Positions 5,731 through 14,633 of a stretch of 19,693 nucleotides of DNA are shown here, piece after piece (the first letter of the stretch is position 1; every line of letters starts with the position of its first letter). Made by a program: the position numbers and the translations under genes. The notes under the pieces were generated by a model. That model was not told where the DNA came from, did not search any database, and saw only the letters and a list, made by a program, of their open reading frames with translations. Source of the DNA: Bacillota bacterium (GTDB lineage Bacteria; Bacillota; Clostridia; Oscillospirales; Acutalibacteraceae); NCBI GenBank assembly GCA_023391275.1, contig JAEWBE010000026.1:1-19693 (forward strand), in the 5' to 3' direction.

Positions 5731-7004
5731 TGAAACGCGGAAGATTCAGTGTTGGCAGTTTATTTTACAATGATAAGTTTATCATGTTGTTTTCGATCTT
5801 TGCCTCGATTGTCTTATGGATTTTTATGGCATCCACCAATTCGGAGGAATTCCCCCATGCGATTACGGATGTCCCGATTGTCATTAATCTTTCGGATGCC
5901 GCGCAGAAGGATGGTCTGAAGGTTTTCAGCCCGGTCAACGCAACGGCGACTGTTTCCATAAAAGGAAACAGCTTGATTGTAAATCAAATTCAGGCGTCCG
6001 ATCTGCAGGTGGTTGCGCCGCTTGCAGCCACTATTACAAATCCGGGCAGCTATACGTTCAACCTCACGGTTCAAAAGAAAGGCACGTTGACCGATTTTGA
6101 CTGGGTTTCCATCTCTCCGAATCAGGCGATCATCAATGTGGACCGCTATAAGGAAAAGACTTTTCCCATCGAGAGCAGTGATATCAAATATAAATCCGGT
6201 TATAAATCTGACCCCTCTTATTTTGTAAGCGCCCCAACCTTAAGCAGTGATACGGTTACCATATCCGGCCCGGAGAAGGAGATTTCTCAGGTGAACCGGG
6301 TTGCCATACAGTATGAAATCAGTGAAACACTGAAAGAAAGCAAGAGCTTTACTGCAGATTTGGTTATGATTGATGCGAATGGGAACAAAATCACGAGTAA
6401 TAAACTGAAAATGAGTGAAACAAAGGTCGACGTAACCATTCCGGTGCTGGCAAGAAAGATTTTGCCGGTAAATGTCAGTTTTACAAATCAACCGGCCGGT
6501 TTGCAGCTTACGCCCGGTCAAATTACGATTGATCCACAGAATATTGAAATTGCCGGGCCGCAGGATACGCTTGACAGCCTGACTGAAATCAGCCTGACTC
6601 CGCTTGATTTTGCCAATATCAGTCCAATAAAAAATTCGTTCGATGTCAGTGTTATTCTGCCGACGGGCTGCAAAAATCTAAGTAATATTCCTGTTGCCAA
6701 GGTCACGCTGAATTTGGAGGGTCTTGCCACACGCAATATGGTGGTGAGCAATTTTGCGGTAAAGAATCTTGCCGCCGATAAAACGGCGAGTATTTATACT
6801 AAGAATTTGGCGGTAACGGTGGTTGGGCCGGAAAGTGAGATTTCAAAACTGACCGAAAATAATCTGGTTGCTCAAATTGATATGGCAGGCAAGGAAAACT
6901 TCACCGGCCACACGGAAATGCCGGCTACCATTAGTGTCAGCAATGTTACAAGCTCATGGGTGTATGGAAGTTATATGGCGAATCTTAGCGTCAGCGAAAA
7001 GTAA
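5730..7004 (+). CDS. cdaR: CdaA regulatory protein CdaR (YbbR domains)
   Basis: Membrane-anchored extracytoplasmic partner that modulates CdaA activity. The 424-residue product starts with a short basic stretch and one membrane segment (FIMLFSIFASIVLWIFMAS, about 18-36). The rest is outside the membrane and resolves into four successive beta-rich YbbR-type repeats, starting near PIVINLSD, FPIESSDIKY, LPVNVSFTNQ and VVSNFAVKNL. Recurrent marks are ISGPEKEI, IAGPQDTL and VVGPESEI, one per repeat from the second on. The ATG at 5730 is chosen over the ATG at 5712 because GGAGGG (5714-5719) is ideally spaced to the former and overlaps the latter. The gene is last in the operon, followed after 14 nt by a strong hairpin terminator. 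Confidence 0.93.
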   Translation: MKRGRFSVGSLFYNDKFIMLFSIFASIVLWIFMASTNSEEFPHAITDVPIVINLSDAAQKDGLKVFSPVNATATVSIKGNSLIVNQIQASDLQVVAPLAATITNPGSYTFNLTVQKKGTLTDFDWVSISPNQAIINVDRYKEKTFPIESSDIKYKSGYKSDPSYFVSAPTLSSDTVTISGPEKEISQVNRVAIQYEISETLKESKSFTADLVMIDANGNKITSNKLKMSETKVDVTIPVLARKILPVNVSFTNQPAGLQLTPGQITIDPQNIEIAGPQDTLDSLTEISLTPLDFANISPIKNSFDVSVILPTGCKNLSNIPVAKVTLNLEGLATRNMVVSNFAVKNLAADKTASIYTKNLAVTVVGPESEISKLTENNLVAQIDMAGKENFTGHTEMPATISVSNVTSSWVYGSYMANLSVSEK

Positions 7005-7018
7005 ATTATAATTTTAGG

Positions 7019-7048
7019 GCAGCGCACTCGTCTGAGTGCGCTGCTTTT
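7019..7048 (+). terminator. Intrinsic terminator after cdaR
   Basis: GCAGCGCACTC (7019-7029) pairs perfectly with GAGTGCGCTGC (7034-7044) around a GTCT loop, followed by TTTTCTGT. It is a GC-rich 11-bp stem, separating cdaA-cdaR from recJ. Confidence 0.88.
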
Positions 7049-7081
7049 CTGTGGTGCTTTCCCATAAAGTAAATAAAATTG

Positions 7082-7110
7082 TTGAATAAACAGGAGCGAA
7101 ATGGTAGAAT
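7082..7110 (+). promoter_or_regulatory. Sigma-A-type promoter for recJ-relA
   Basis: TTGAAT (7082-7087) and TAGAAT (7105-7110) with a 17-base spacer. A start near 7117 gives a leader of about 20 nt to the TTG start of recJ. Confidence 0.65.
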
Positions 7111-7136
7111 AAACTATTATGGGGTAGGTGTAGAGC

Positions 7137-9230
7137 TTGAGTATTAAAAAATGGACTGTTATTCCGTGCAATTTTGATTCAGCCGCGAAAATTGCCGAAC
7201 AGATGGATATCCCAAAATTGCTTGCGGTATTGCTGCAAGCACGGGGGATTACCGAACCGGAGCAGATCACAGAATTTTTCAGTTCCGCTCTGAATTTATC
7301 AAATCCGTTTTTAATGGCTGATATGGAAAAGGCGGCCGGGCGGATTCTTACCGCAATCGACAACTTCGAAGCCATAGCGGTCTATGGGGATTACGATGCC
7401 GACGGGGTAACCGCTACGGCTATGCTTTATTCCTACCTGGAGTCCTGCGGCGCGAATGTAATGTATTATATTCCGGAGCGCGAAGGAGAGGGCTACGGGC
7501 TCAATATGGGTGCCATCAATACGCTGCATGCGCAGAATGTCGGCCTGATTGTTACGGTTGACAATGGAATTTCTTCCATTGACGAAGTCGGCTACGCAAA
7601 CAGCCTGGGAATAGAAGTGGTGATTACGGATCATCACAGGCCGCGTGAGGTCCTGCCGCCCGCCTGTGCAGTGGTTGACCCGTACCGTGCGGACTGCGGC
7701 AGCCCCTATAAACATTATTCGGGTGTTGGTGTCGCATTTAAACTGATTATGGCTCTGGAGGGCAGGGACTGTGACCTTACCGCTCTGATTGATAATTACG
7801 CCGATCTGGTTGCGATTGGTACCATTGGGGATATTGTTCCGCTTACCGGCGAAAACCGTAGCTTTGTAAAAGCCGGGTTGAAATTGATATCCAGAACCGA
7901 CCGAATTGGCTTAAAAGCTTTGGTTGAACAGGCGGGGATGGAAAACCGCCGTTTAACCGCCGGGAATGTGGCGTTTACGCTGGTGCCCCGCATTAACGCG
8001 ACCGGAAGGATCGGCTCACCCGACCGTGCTGTACGTTTGCTCATTTCCGAATATCCGGAAGAAGCCGGCGAGCTTTCGGTTGAAATTTGTGATGATAATG
8101 ATTATCGGCGTCAGATAGAGAATGAAATTTATGAAAAAGCGGTGGAACAGCTAAAACAACAGCCCGAGCGTCTGTTTGACCGTGTCCTGATAATTGAAGG
8201 AGAAAACTGGCATCACGGCGTTATTGGTATTGTCTCCTCCCGCATTACGGATCAATTCGGCAAACCAAGCATCATTATTTCGTATTCCGGCGGGGAAGCA
8301 AAGGGTTCCGGCAGAAGCATTGAGGGCTTTTCGCTTTTCGAAGCCATCTGCTCCTGTGAAGCGCTGCTGACAAAATTCGGCGGTCATCCGATGGCGGCCG
8401 GGCTTACCCTTCCAACGGAAAATATTGATGCATTTCGCCGGGCAATCAACCAATATGCGGCTTCGCGCAATGAACCGATGCCGGTTCAGCCTTTGCGGAT
8501 CGACTGCCTTTTAAAGCCGGATGAACTGAGCACCGAAATTCCCCGCTGTATTCAGGTGCTGGAACCGTTTGGAATGGGGAATCCATCGCCTCTTTTCGGC
8601 CTTTATGGCATGACCCTGTCCGATATTACACCGGTCGGCGGGGGAAAGCATCTTCGCGTCAGTGTGACGCAGGGGAACTATACGGTTCGCTGTATGAAGT
8701 TCGGCACGACTTTGGAGGAATTTCCCTATCATACAGGTGATGTGCTTGACCTTGCGGTAACTCTGGATGTAAAAGAGTACAACGGAAAAAATACACTGTC
8801 CGTTTTTATTAAAGAGATAAAGCCTTCCCATCTGAATGTGGATACGGTTCTTTCCGGATTGGCACTGTATGAGCAGGTACGCCGGGGCGAACCGCTGACA
8901 GATTTGGAACTGCGGGAATTTGTTCCTGACCGGGGCGAATTTGCGGCTGTTTACCGCCTGCTGCGCTCGGAAAACGGTTTTTGCGGTGCTGCGGAGGTAC
9001 TGTTGGATCATTTGGGAAATCCGTCGATCGGCATACAAAAGCTGCTGACCGCGTTGGATGTCCTTGCGGAACACGACTTAATCCGGCAGGAGCGCTATGG
9101 CGGCGGTCTTCGCATCACGATGGAACCGGCCGCACAAAAAGTGGACTTATTTAATTCTAAAATATTGGAAAATTTAAAAAGCCTAGGAAAGGATGGTGAA
9201 CCGCATGGCGTGGCCTCTGAAAACGTATGA
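7137..9230 (+). CDS. recJ: Single-stranded-DNA-specific exonuclease RecJ
   Basis: 5'-to-3' single-strand DNA exonuclease used in recombinational repair. The 697-residue product has the DHH phosphoesterase core: AVYGDYDADGVTATAM (metal-binding Asp85, Asp87 and Asp89), VTVDNGISS with Asp142, ITDHHRPR with Asp165-His166-His167, then SGVGVAFKL. The DHHA1 domain follows (HHGVIGIVSSRI, GSGRSIEGFSLF, FGGHPMAAGLTL), then an OB-type segment after LEPFGMGNPSPLF. The last 130 residues are a winged-helix-like tail, also seen in Gram-positive RecJ proteins. It starts with TTG at 7137, with AGGTG (7126-7130) six bases upstream; no ATG or GTG near the family N terminus is better placed. The 3' end overlaps relA by 26 nt. 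Confidence 0.94.
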   Translation: MSIKKWTVIPCNFDSAAKIAEQMDIPKLLAVLLQARGITEPEQITEFFSSALNLSNPFLMADMEKAAGRILTAIDNFEAIAVYGDYDADGVTATAMLYSYLESCGANVMYYIPEREGEGYGLNMGAINTLHAQNVGLIVTVDNGISSIDEVGYANSLGIEVVITDHHRPREVLPPACAVVDPYRADCGSPYKHYSGVGVAFKLIMALEGRDCDLTALIDNYADLVAIGTIGDIVPLTGENRSFVKAGLKLISRTDRIGLKALVEQAGMENRRLTAGNVAFTLVPRINATGRIGSPDRAVRLLISEYPEEAGELSVEICDDNDYRRQIENEIYEKAVEQLKQQPERLFDRVLIIEGENWHHGVIGIVSSRITDQFGKPSIIISYSGGEAKGSGRSIEGFSLFEAICSCEALLTKFGGHPMAAGLTLPTENIDAFRRAINQYAASRNEPMPVQPLRIDCLLKPDELSTEIPRCIQVLEPFGMGNPSPLFGLYGMTLSDITPVGGGKHLRVSVTQGNYTVRCMKFGTTLEEFPYHTGDVLDLAVTLDVKEYNGKNTLSVFIKEIKPSHLNVDTVLSGLALYEQVRRGEPLTDLELREFVPDRGEFAAVYRLLRSENGFCGAAEVLLDHLGNPSIGIQKLLTALDVLAEHDLIRQERYGGGLRITMEPAAQKVDLFNSKILENLKSLGKDGEPHGVASENV

Positions 9231-11382
9231 TGACCTGCTTGCCCTGATCAGAGCAAGCGAGCACGATTACGATATGAAGCTGATTGACCGGGCCTATCAG
9301 CTTGCGCTGAAATCCCATGAGGAACAGAAGCGCCTGTCCGGATCACCGTATATTTCCCATCCTGTGGCGGTTGCCTGCATTCTGGTGGAGCTCGGCATGG
9401 ACACTGAATCCGTTGCGGCCGGGCTTTTGCACGATGTCGTGGAAGACACCCCGGTGAACCTGGATCAGATCAAAAAAGATTTCGGTCCTGAAATTGCCAA
9501 CTTGACCGATGGCGTGACCAAGCTGGGCAGGATTCCTTTCTCCTCCCGGGAGCAGCAGCAGGCTGAAAACCTGCGTAAAATGCTTATTGCAATGGCGGAA
9601 GATATTCGCGTTATTATTATCAAACTTGCCGACCGCCTGCACAACATGCGTACAATTGAGTTTATGCCGCCGCAGAAGCAGCGGGACAAGGCGCTGGAAA
9701 ATATGGAGGTTTACGCTCCGATTGCCCACCGCTTAGGTATTCGTGCTTTAAAGGAGGAACTGGAGGATTTATCCCTGCGCTGTCTGGATCCGGTTGCCTA
9801 TGAGGAAATCGAAAGCAGTCTTGCGCTGAGGAGCGGCGAACGCAAGGCGTTTATCGAACAGACTAAAAAATGTATTCATGACCGGGTGTCATCCCTGATT
9901 CCCAATGTGTATCTTGAGGGCCGTGTAAAAAGTATCAATGGAATCTATCGTAAGATGTTTGTGCAAAATCACACGATGGATGAAATTTACGATATTTACG
10001 CCGTGCGCGTGATTGTGGATACGGTGAATGACTGCTATAATGTCCTGGGCGTCATTCACGATATGTTCCGCCCGATTCCGAACCGGTTTAAGGACTATAT
10101 TTCCACCCCAAAGCCGAATATGTACCAGTCTCTGCACACTACCGTAATCAGTAAGGATGGCATTCCCTTCGAGGTTCAGATCAGAACCTGGGAAATGCAC
10201 CATACGGCGGAATACGGAATCGCCGCACACTGGAAATATAAACTTGGTCTGGGTGCGAAGAGCGGGGATTCACTGGAACAGCGTTTGGTGTGGATTCGCC
10301 AAATGCTTGAAAACCAAAAGGATAATGAAGATGCCACGGATCTAGTCCGCACGATTAAGTCGGATCTGGCTCCTGAGGAAGTCTTTGTATTTACCCCGAA
10401 AGGCGATGTCGTAAGCCTTCCGTCAGGTTCCACTGTCATTGATTTCGCCTACGCGATTCACAGTGCGGTCGGCAACCGGATGACGGGTGCGAAAGTGGAT
10501 AAGCGCATTGTTCCGATTGATTACAAGGTTAAGACGGGGGAAATCATCGAGGTTTTGACTTCGAAGGAAACCCGTGGCCCCAGCCGTGACTGGCTGAAAA
10601 TTGTTAAAACAAGTGAAGCGAGAAATAAAATTCGGGCATGGTTTAAGCGTGAGAAGCGCGAAGAAAATATTATTGAGGGCAGGGCCGAGCTGGAACGTGA
10701 GTTCCGGCGCAACGGGATTGATATGACCGATGCCGAACTTGCGGTCCTGCTCGAAAAAATCGGAGCCAAGCAAAACTGTGCTACCGCGGACGATGTCTAT
10801 TCCGCCATCGGCTACGGCGGGATTCAGTTGTGGAAAATATTGCCGAAAATCAAAGAAGATTATATGAAGGTGAAGCGTCCCGCCCCTGCGGTGGAAATTG
10901 CGCCTTCGCCGAAACCGGTTATCCGGAAAGCGGTCGGCGGCGTAACGGTGGACGGTATGGACAACTGCCTGATCAAGTTTTCACGCTGCTGCAATCCTTT
11001 GCCCGGTGACGATATCATTGGTTTCATTACGCGCGGCTTCGGTGTTTCCATTCACAAACGCACCTGCTCCAATGTGCCAAGAAATTTAAGCGATGCACCC
11101 GAGCCGGAGCGCTGGATTCGCGCACACTGGACCGGCGAGGTCAAAGAGGAGTTTAAATCCACACTTGAAATTGTTGCAAACGACCGTTCCGGGCTGCTTG
11201 CCGATGTAACGCAGCAGCTGTTTAATATGCATATCTTTATCCATTCCCTGAATTCCCGGGAAACAAAGGATGGGAGCGCCGTAATCTACGCTACCATTAC
11301 GATCAACGGACTGGAACACCTGAAAAGTATTATTTCCCGCCTTAACAATATTGAAGGCATCATTTCCATCAGGCGTTCCTAG
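9205..11382 (+). CDS. relA: Bifunctional (p)ppGpp synthetase/hydrolase
   Basis: Long Rel/SpoT homologue that makes and degrades (p)ppGpp in the stringent response. It has 725 residues, normal for Gram-positive Rel. The HD hydrolase domain looks active: His52 (YISHP), His76-Asp77 (LLHDVVEDT) and Asp144 (LADRLHNMRT). The synthetase domain keeps RFKDYI (about 294-299), YQSLHTTV and the catalytic EVQIRT (Glu323, Gln325, Arg327). Then come TGS (EVFVFTPKG, about 392-453), a helical region, a conserved-Cys domain (KFSRCCNPLPGDDIIGF), and a C-terminal ACT domain (about 655-725). The ATG at 9205 is chosen because AAAGGATGG ends eight bases upstream; an in-frame ATG at 9193 lies inside that site. Coupling to recJ through the overlap suggests shared expression. 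Confidence 0.96.
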   Translation: MAWPLKTYDDLLALIRASEHDYDMKLIDRAYQLALKSHEEQKRLSGSPYISHPVAVACILVELGMDTESVAAGLLHDVVEDTPVNLDQIKKDFGPEIANLTDGVTKLGRIPFSSREQQQAENLRKMLIAMAEDIRVIIIKLADRLHNMRTIEFMPPQKQRDKALENMEVYAPIAHRLGIRALKEELEDLSLRCLDPVAYEEIESSLALRSGERKAFIEQTKKCIHDRVSSLIPNVYLEGRVKSINGIYRKMFVQNHTMDEIYDIYAVRVIVDTVNDCYNVLGVIHDMFRPIPNRFKDYISTPKPNMYQSLHTTVISKDGIPFEVQIRTWEMHHTAEYGIAAHWKYKLGLGAKSGDSLEQRLVWIRQMLENQKDNEDATDLVRTIKSDLAPEEVFVFTPKGDVVSLPSGSTVIDFAYAIHSAVGNRMTGAKVDKRIVPIDYKVKTGEIIEVLTSKETRGPSRDWLKIVKTSEARNKIRAWFKREKREENIIEGRAELEREFRRNGIDMTDAELAVLLEKIGAKQNCATADDVYSAIGYGGIQLWKILPKIKEDYMKVKRPAPAVEIAPSPKPVIRKAVGGVTVDGMDNCLIKFSRCCNPLPGDDIIGFITRGFGVSIHKRTCSNVPRNLSDAPEPERWIRAHWTGEVKEEFKSTLEIVANDRSGLLADVTQQLFNMHIFIHSLNSRETKDGSAVIYATITINGLEHLKSIISRLNNIEGIISIRRS

Positions 11383-11528
11383 GCTGCGCCTAAACCAGCT
11401 TGTGGTATACAACTACCGTCTTAATTTTATGAGAGGGTATTCTCTTTCTGAAAACCGAACATTGATAGTTCTGCTGATTTTTTTCGGCTTTGCCGATGAC
11501 ATCAATGATGGAGGGACTTAAATTTAAA

Positions 11529-12176
11529 ATGAAAGTTTCTAGAATTACAGGCGGCCCCTTGCCAACTAACTGCTATCTGTTAACCGACGAGGCAACGGGC
11601 GCCACGGCGGTTATTGATCCGGGTTTTGAAAGTACGGAGCTGACCAATGCAGTTTTGGCGGCCGGCTCGGGAAACGTAAAGGCGATTTTGTTAACTCATG
11701 GCCATTTTGACCATATAATGGGAGTATCTCGGATAAAGGATCTGACTCATGCAAAAGTTTATATCTATTCCGATGATATGCTGTTTACCACGGATCTTTC
11801 GCTGAATCTTTCTTCCATGATGCTTCCGCTACCGATGTCGGTCTTCACCGCGGATGTTGCGCTGAATGACAACGATGTGATTTCACTTGGCAGCCTTGGC
11901 ATCCGTGTGCTTCATACGCCCGGCCACACCATTGGAAGTTGCTGTTATCTTGTGGGAAACGCCCTCTTTACGGGCGATACCCTGATGAAATGCAGCTGCG
12001 GCAGAACCGATTTCCCGACAGGAAGTTATCCTCAGATTCTGGATTCACTGGAAAAATTAAAAAATCTTGACGGGGATTATCATATTTATCCGGGCCACGA
12101 GAGTGAATCGACGCTCGAATATGAAAGAAAAAATAATCCTTTTATGGGAAGCAGCGCTTATGACTTTAATCATTGA
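11529..12176 (+). CDS. Metallo-beta-lactamase-fold hydrolase (glyoxalase II-like)
   Basis: Small zinc-dependent hydrolase of 215 residues, similar to the YcbL/glyoxalase-II-like group. The metal-binding T-H-x-H-x-D-H is complete (LLTHGHFDHIMG, about residues 55-66). A third His is in HTPGHTIGSCCYLV, a metal-bridging Asp in LFTGDTLMKCSCGRTDFP, and the last His in YPGHESESTLEYE. The ATG at 11529 gives the normal N terminus (MKVSRITGGPLPTNCYLL). GGAGGG at 11510-11515 is 13 bases away, longer than ideal. No convincing promoter lies in the 146-base gap after relA, so read-through is likely. It overlaps hemZ by 17 nt. In clostridia a gene of this type often precedes hemZ. The substrate is not predictable; hydroxyacylglutathione hydrolase activity is only one option. 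Confidence 0.88.
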   Translation: MKVSRITGGPLPTNCYLLTDEATGATAVIDPGFESTELTNAVLAAGSGNVKAILLTHGHFDHIMGVSRIKDLTHAKVYIYSDDMLFTTDLSLNLSSMMLPLPMSVFTADVALNDNDVISLGSLGIRVLHTPGHTIGSCCYLVGNALFTGDTLMKCSCGRTDFPTGSYPQILDSLEKLKNLDGDYHIYPGHESESTLEYERKNNPFMGSSAYDFNH

Positions 12177-13641
12177 CGGCCATTCCTTCCATTATGAGAT
12201 GGAAAATTTGTGCCGCATCTTTTTTCCGTATCAAAAAATTATTGTTACTTCGGAGCCATGCGAGGATTCCATCATCGTCTATACCGGTGTGGCGAAAAAG
12301 CCTGAGGGACTGATCATAACTGCGCGGCTTAAAATTGATTCTTTCCAAAGCGGCGACTCTGAGCTGCTTCGCCCGGAGGAATCGGCGAATGAGCAGGAAC
12401 TTGAGCGGCGCATGGCGATCCTGTTGTTTCGCCTTTTGGTTGATTATTGCGGCTTCACACCCAAATGGGGAATCTTGACCGGGGTTCGCCCGGTGAAGCT
12501 TCTTCGCCGCCTTGTTGCGGATATGGGGAAGGAAAAGGGGCTGAATTACTTTCAGACCGGCTTACTTGTTTCCCCTGAAAAGGCGGATTTATCCTTCACA
12601 ACCATGCGCAATGAGGAAAAGCTGCTTGCGCTTTCCAAACCGGAATCGTTTAGTCTTTATATATCAATTCCATTTTGTCCAACGCGTTGTTCCTATTGTT
12701 CCTTTGTTTCTTCTTCCGTAGAAAAAACGGTAAAACTGGTTCCTGAATATCTTGCGCTTTTATGCAGAGAAATTGAATACACAGCGAAAACGGCAATCGG
12801 CTTGAATCTTCGGCTGGAGTCGGTATATGTCGGCGGGGGAACCCCCACGACGCTTTCCGCGGAGCAGCTTGGTACCCTTCTTGACACGGTCAACCGAAGT
12901 TTCGACCTTTCGACATGCCGTGAATTCACAGTGGAAGCCGGAAGACCCGACACAATTACGCCTGAAAAACTCAACGCCTTAAAAAGCCGCGGCGTAACCC
13001 GCATCAGTATTAACCCTCAGACACTGAACGACGACGTGCTCAAAATCATCGGCCGCCGCCACACGACGGAACAAACTCTTTCCGCTTTTGCCCTTGCGCG
13101 AAGCTTGGGGTTCGATAATATTAACATGGACTTAATAGCCGGGCTTCCGGGTGATACGGTTCAAAGTTTTCAATCCACCCTTGACAGGGTAATCGGGCTT
13201 GCGCCGGAAAGCATCACGGTGCACACACTTGCTTTAAAGCGTTCGGCCCGAATCTTTCAGGACGAAAGCAAGCCCTTCAGCAATGACGCCGAGGCGGCAG
13301 GGCAGATGTTGGATTATGCAGATGCCCGGCTGTTACAGAACGGCTATGCGCCGTACTATCTTTATCGTCAAAGCCGAATGGTTGGCAATCTGGAAAATAC
13401 CGGCTGGGCTAAGCCGGGCTATGAAAGTCCCTACAATGTTTATATCATGGACGAAACCCACACCATTCTTGCCTGCGGCGCGGGCGCATCCAGTAAAATA
13501 AAAGATCCCCGGTCAGACCGTCTGGAACGGATATTTAATTTTAAATATCCATATGAATATATTAATCGATATGAGGAAATCATTATTAGAAAAGATCAGG
13601 TGAAAGCTTTATATGACAGATTTCGTAGAATATCAGAATGA
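12160..13641 (+). CDS. hemZ: HemZ-type radical SAM protein (coproporphyrinogen dehydrogenase-like)
   Basis: Radical SAM enzyme of the HemN/HemZ family, cytoplasmic, with a [4Fe-4S] cluster. The 493-residue product resembles B. subtilis HemZ along its whole length: a HemZ-specific N-terminal region ending in PKWGILTGVRPVKLLRRL (about 101-118), then YISIPFCPTRCSYCSF with cluster ligands Cys173, Cys177 and Cys180. Downstream blocks are VYVGGGTPTTLS, TVEAGRPDTIT, RISINPQTLND, NINMDLIAGLPGD, YYLYRQSRMVGNLENTGW and ACGAGASSK. The ATG at 12160 is placed by homology and overlaps the hydrolase gene by 17 nt; the upstream site is weak. HemZ is implicated in anaerobic coproporphyrinogen oxidation, but no other heme gene is in the window and many clostridial members may do something else. 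Confidence 0.9.
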   Translation: MTLIIDGHSFHYEMENLCRIFFPYQKIIVTSEPCEDSIIVYTGVAKKPEGLIITARLKIDSFQSGDSELLRPEESANEQELERRMAILLFRLLVDYCGFTPKWGILTGVRPVKLLRRLVADMGKEKGLNYFQTGLLVSPEKADLSFTTMRNEEKLLALSKPESFSLYISIPFCPTRCSYCSFVSSSVEKTVKLVPEYLALLCREIEYTAKTAIGLNLRLESVYVGGGTPTTLSAEQLGTLLDTVNRSFDLSTCREFTVEAGRPDTITPEKLNALKSRGVTRISINPQTLNDDVLKIIGRRHTTEQTLSAFALARSLGFDNINMDLIAGLPGDTVQSFQSTLDRVIGLAPESITVHTLALKRSARIFQDESKPFSNDAEAAGQMLDYADARLLQNGYAPYYLYRQSRMVGNLENTGWAKPGYESPYNVYIMDETHTILACGAGASSKIKDPRSDRLERIFNFKYPYEYINRYEEIIIRKDQVKALYDRFRRISE

Positions 13642-14557
13642 ATTAAGTTGGATTAACGCCGCTGCAAACACGTCACCCGAAGCTTTCGTAACCTCTACGG
13701 AGGAGGCCTATCACAAAAACATCCGTGATATCGCCAAAAGTATTTCCGAAACGCAGGATTGCTGTAAGCTGGTTATGCTTTTCGGGCCGTCCAGCAGCGG
13801 AAAAACCACCACTTCGCACCTTTTGGAAAGCGCGTTTCGGGAAATTGGAATTGGCTCCACTATTATTTCTCTGGATGATTTTTACCGCGGTGAAAGTCAG
13901 GCGCCGCTCTTGCCCAATGGCCAGCATGACTATGAGTCCGTGAATGCACTGAATGTTCCGGAAATTGAAAGCTGCCTTTTAAGTCTGATCAATGACAACC
14001 GCTGTGATATGCCTGTATTCAACTTTGAAATCCGCATGCCGTACCCGCACAGGCGTCAGGTTGTATTAAAAGAACACGATATTGCAATTGTGGAAGGGAT
14101 TCACGCGCTCAATCCCGTGATAACGGAAAAGCTGCCCGCAAATGGCGTGAGTAAAATCTACATCAGCGTAAAGCAGGGTATCCATGACGGGGAAAACGAG
14201 CTTTTTACCGCGAATGGGATGCGCCTTGTGCGAAGGATTGTCCGCGACTATAACTTCCGCGGCACCACTCCCGAGCGTACACTTGCCATGTGGCCTGCGG
14301 TGATGGAAGGCGAGCGGAAGTACATTAAGCCTTACCGCAACGAGGTGGACTACACCATTAATTCACTGCATCTTTATGAAACCTGCGTGCTGAAAATGCA
14401 GGCGATTTCGATTCTGGAGACGGTTCAAAAAGACAGCGAACAATACGGCCTGGCGCAGAGGCTTATTCAAAGCCTGCAAAAGTTTGAGCCGATTCGCTAT
14501 GAATTTGTGCCCAAAATCTCCATTCTCCGCGAATTTATCGGCGGCGGGATATATTGA
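13613..14557 (+). CDS. Uridine kinase/phosphoribulokinase-like nucleoside kinase
   Basis: P-loop kinase of the uridine kinase/phosphoribulokinase superfamily, 314 residues. The Walker A loop is GPSSSGKTT (about 58-66). SLDDFYRG (about 87-94) corresponds to the usual D-D-F-Y segment, and IVEGIHALNP (near 162) to the family's V-E-G block. HDYESVNALNV and RRIVRDYNFRGTTPERTL fit the lid region. It most resembles the kinase half of larger clostridial nucleoside kinases, which carry a TGS/aminoacyl-tRNA-synthetase-like N-terminal region. Here only about 50 residues precede the P-loop, so that part is missing. The ATG at 13613 has CAGGTGA nine bases upstream and overlaps hemZ by 29 nt, so the gene is part of the same unit. 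Phosphorylation of a nucleoside or related sugar is likely; the substrate is unknown. Confidence 0.84.
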   Translation: MTDFVEYQNELSWINAAANTSPEAFVTSTEEAYHKNIRDIAKSISETQDCCKLVMLFGPSSSGKTTTSHLLESAFREIGIGSTIISLDDFYRGESQAPLLPNGQHDYESVNALNVPEIESCLLSLINDNRCDMPVFNFEIRMPYPHRRQVVLKEHDIAIVEGIHALNPVITEKLPANGVSKIYISVKQGIHDGENELFTANGMRLVRRIVRDYNFRGTTPERTLAMWPAVMEGERKYIKPYRNEVDYTINSLHLYETCVLKMQAISILETVQKDSEQYGLAQRLIQSLQKFEPIRYEFVPKISILREFIGGGIY

Positions 14558-14567
14558 TTGATTCATA

Positions 14568-14597
14568 TTGCATTTCTCATGGCATTAGTGCTATAAT
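14568..14597 (+). promoter_or_regulatory. Strong sigma-A-type promoter for the zinc-ribbon gene
   Basis: TTGCAT (14568-14573), an 18-base spacer and a perfect TATAAT (14592-14597) preceded by TG-C, which makes an extended -10. Transcription would start near 14604, 30 nt before the ATG. Confidence 0.75.
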
Positions 14598-14633
14598 TTA
14601 ATGAAGAAAAACCAATAAAAGGAGCGTGTCATT

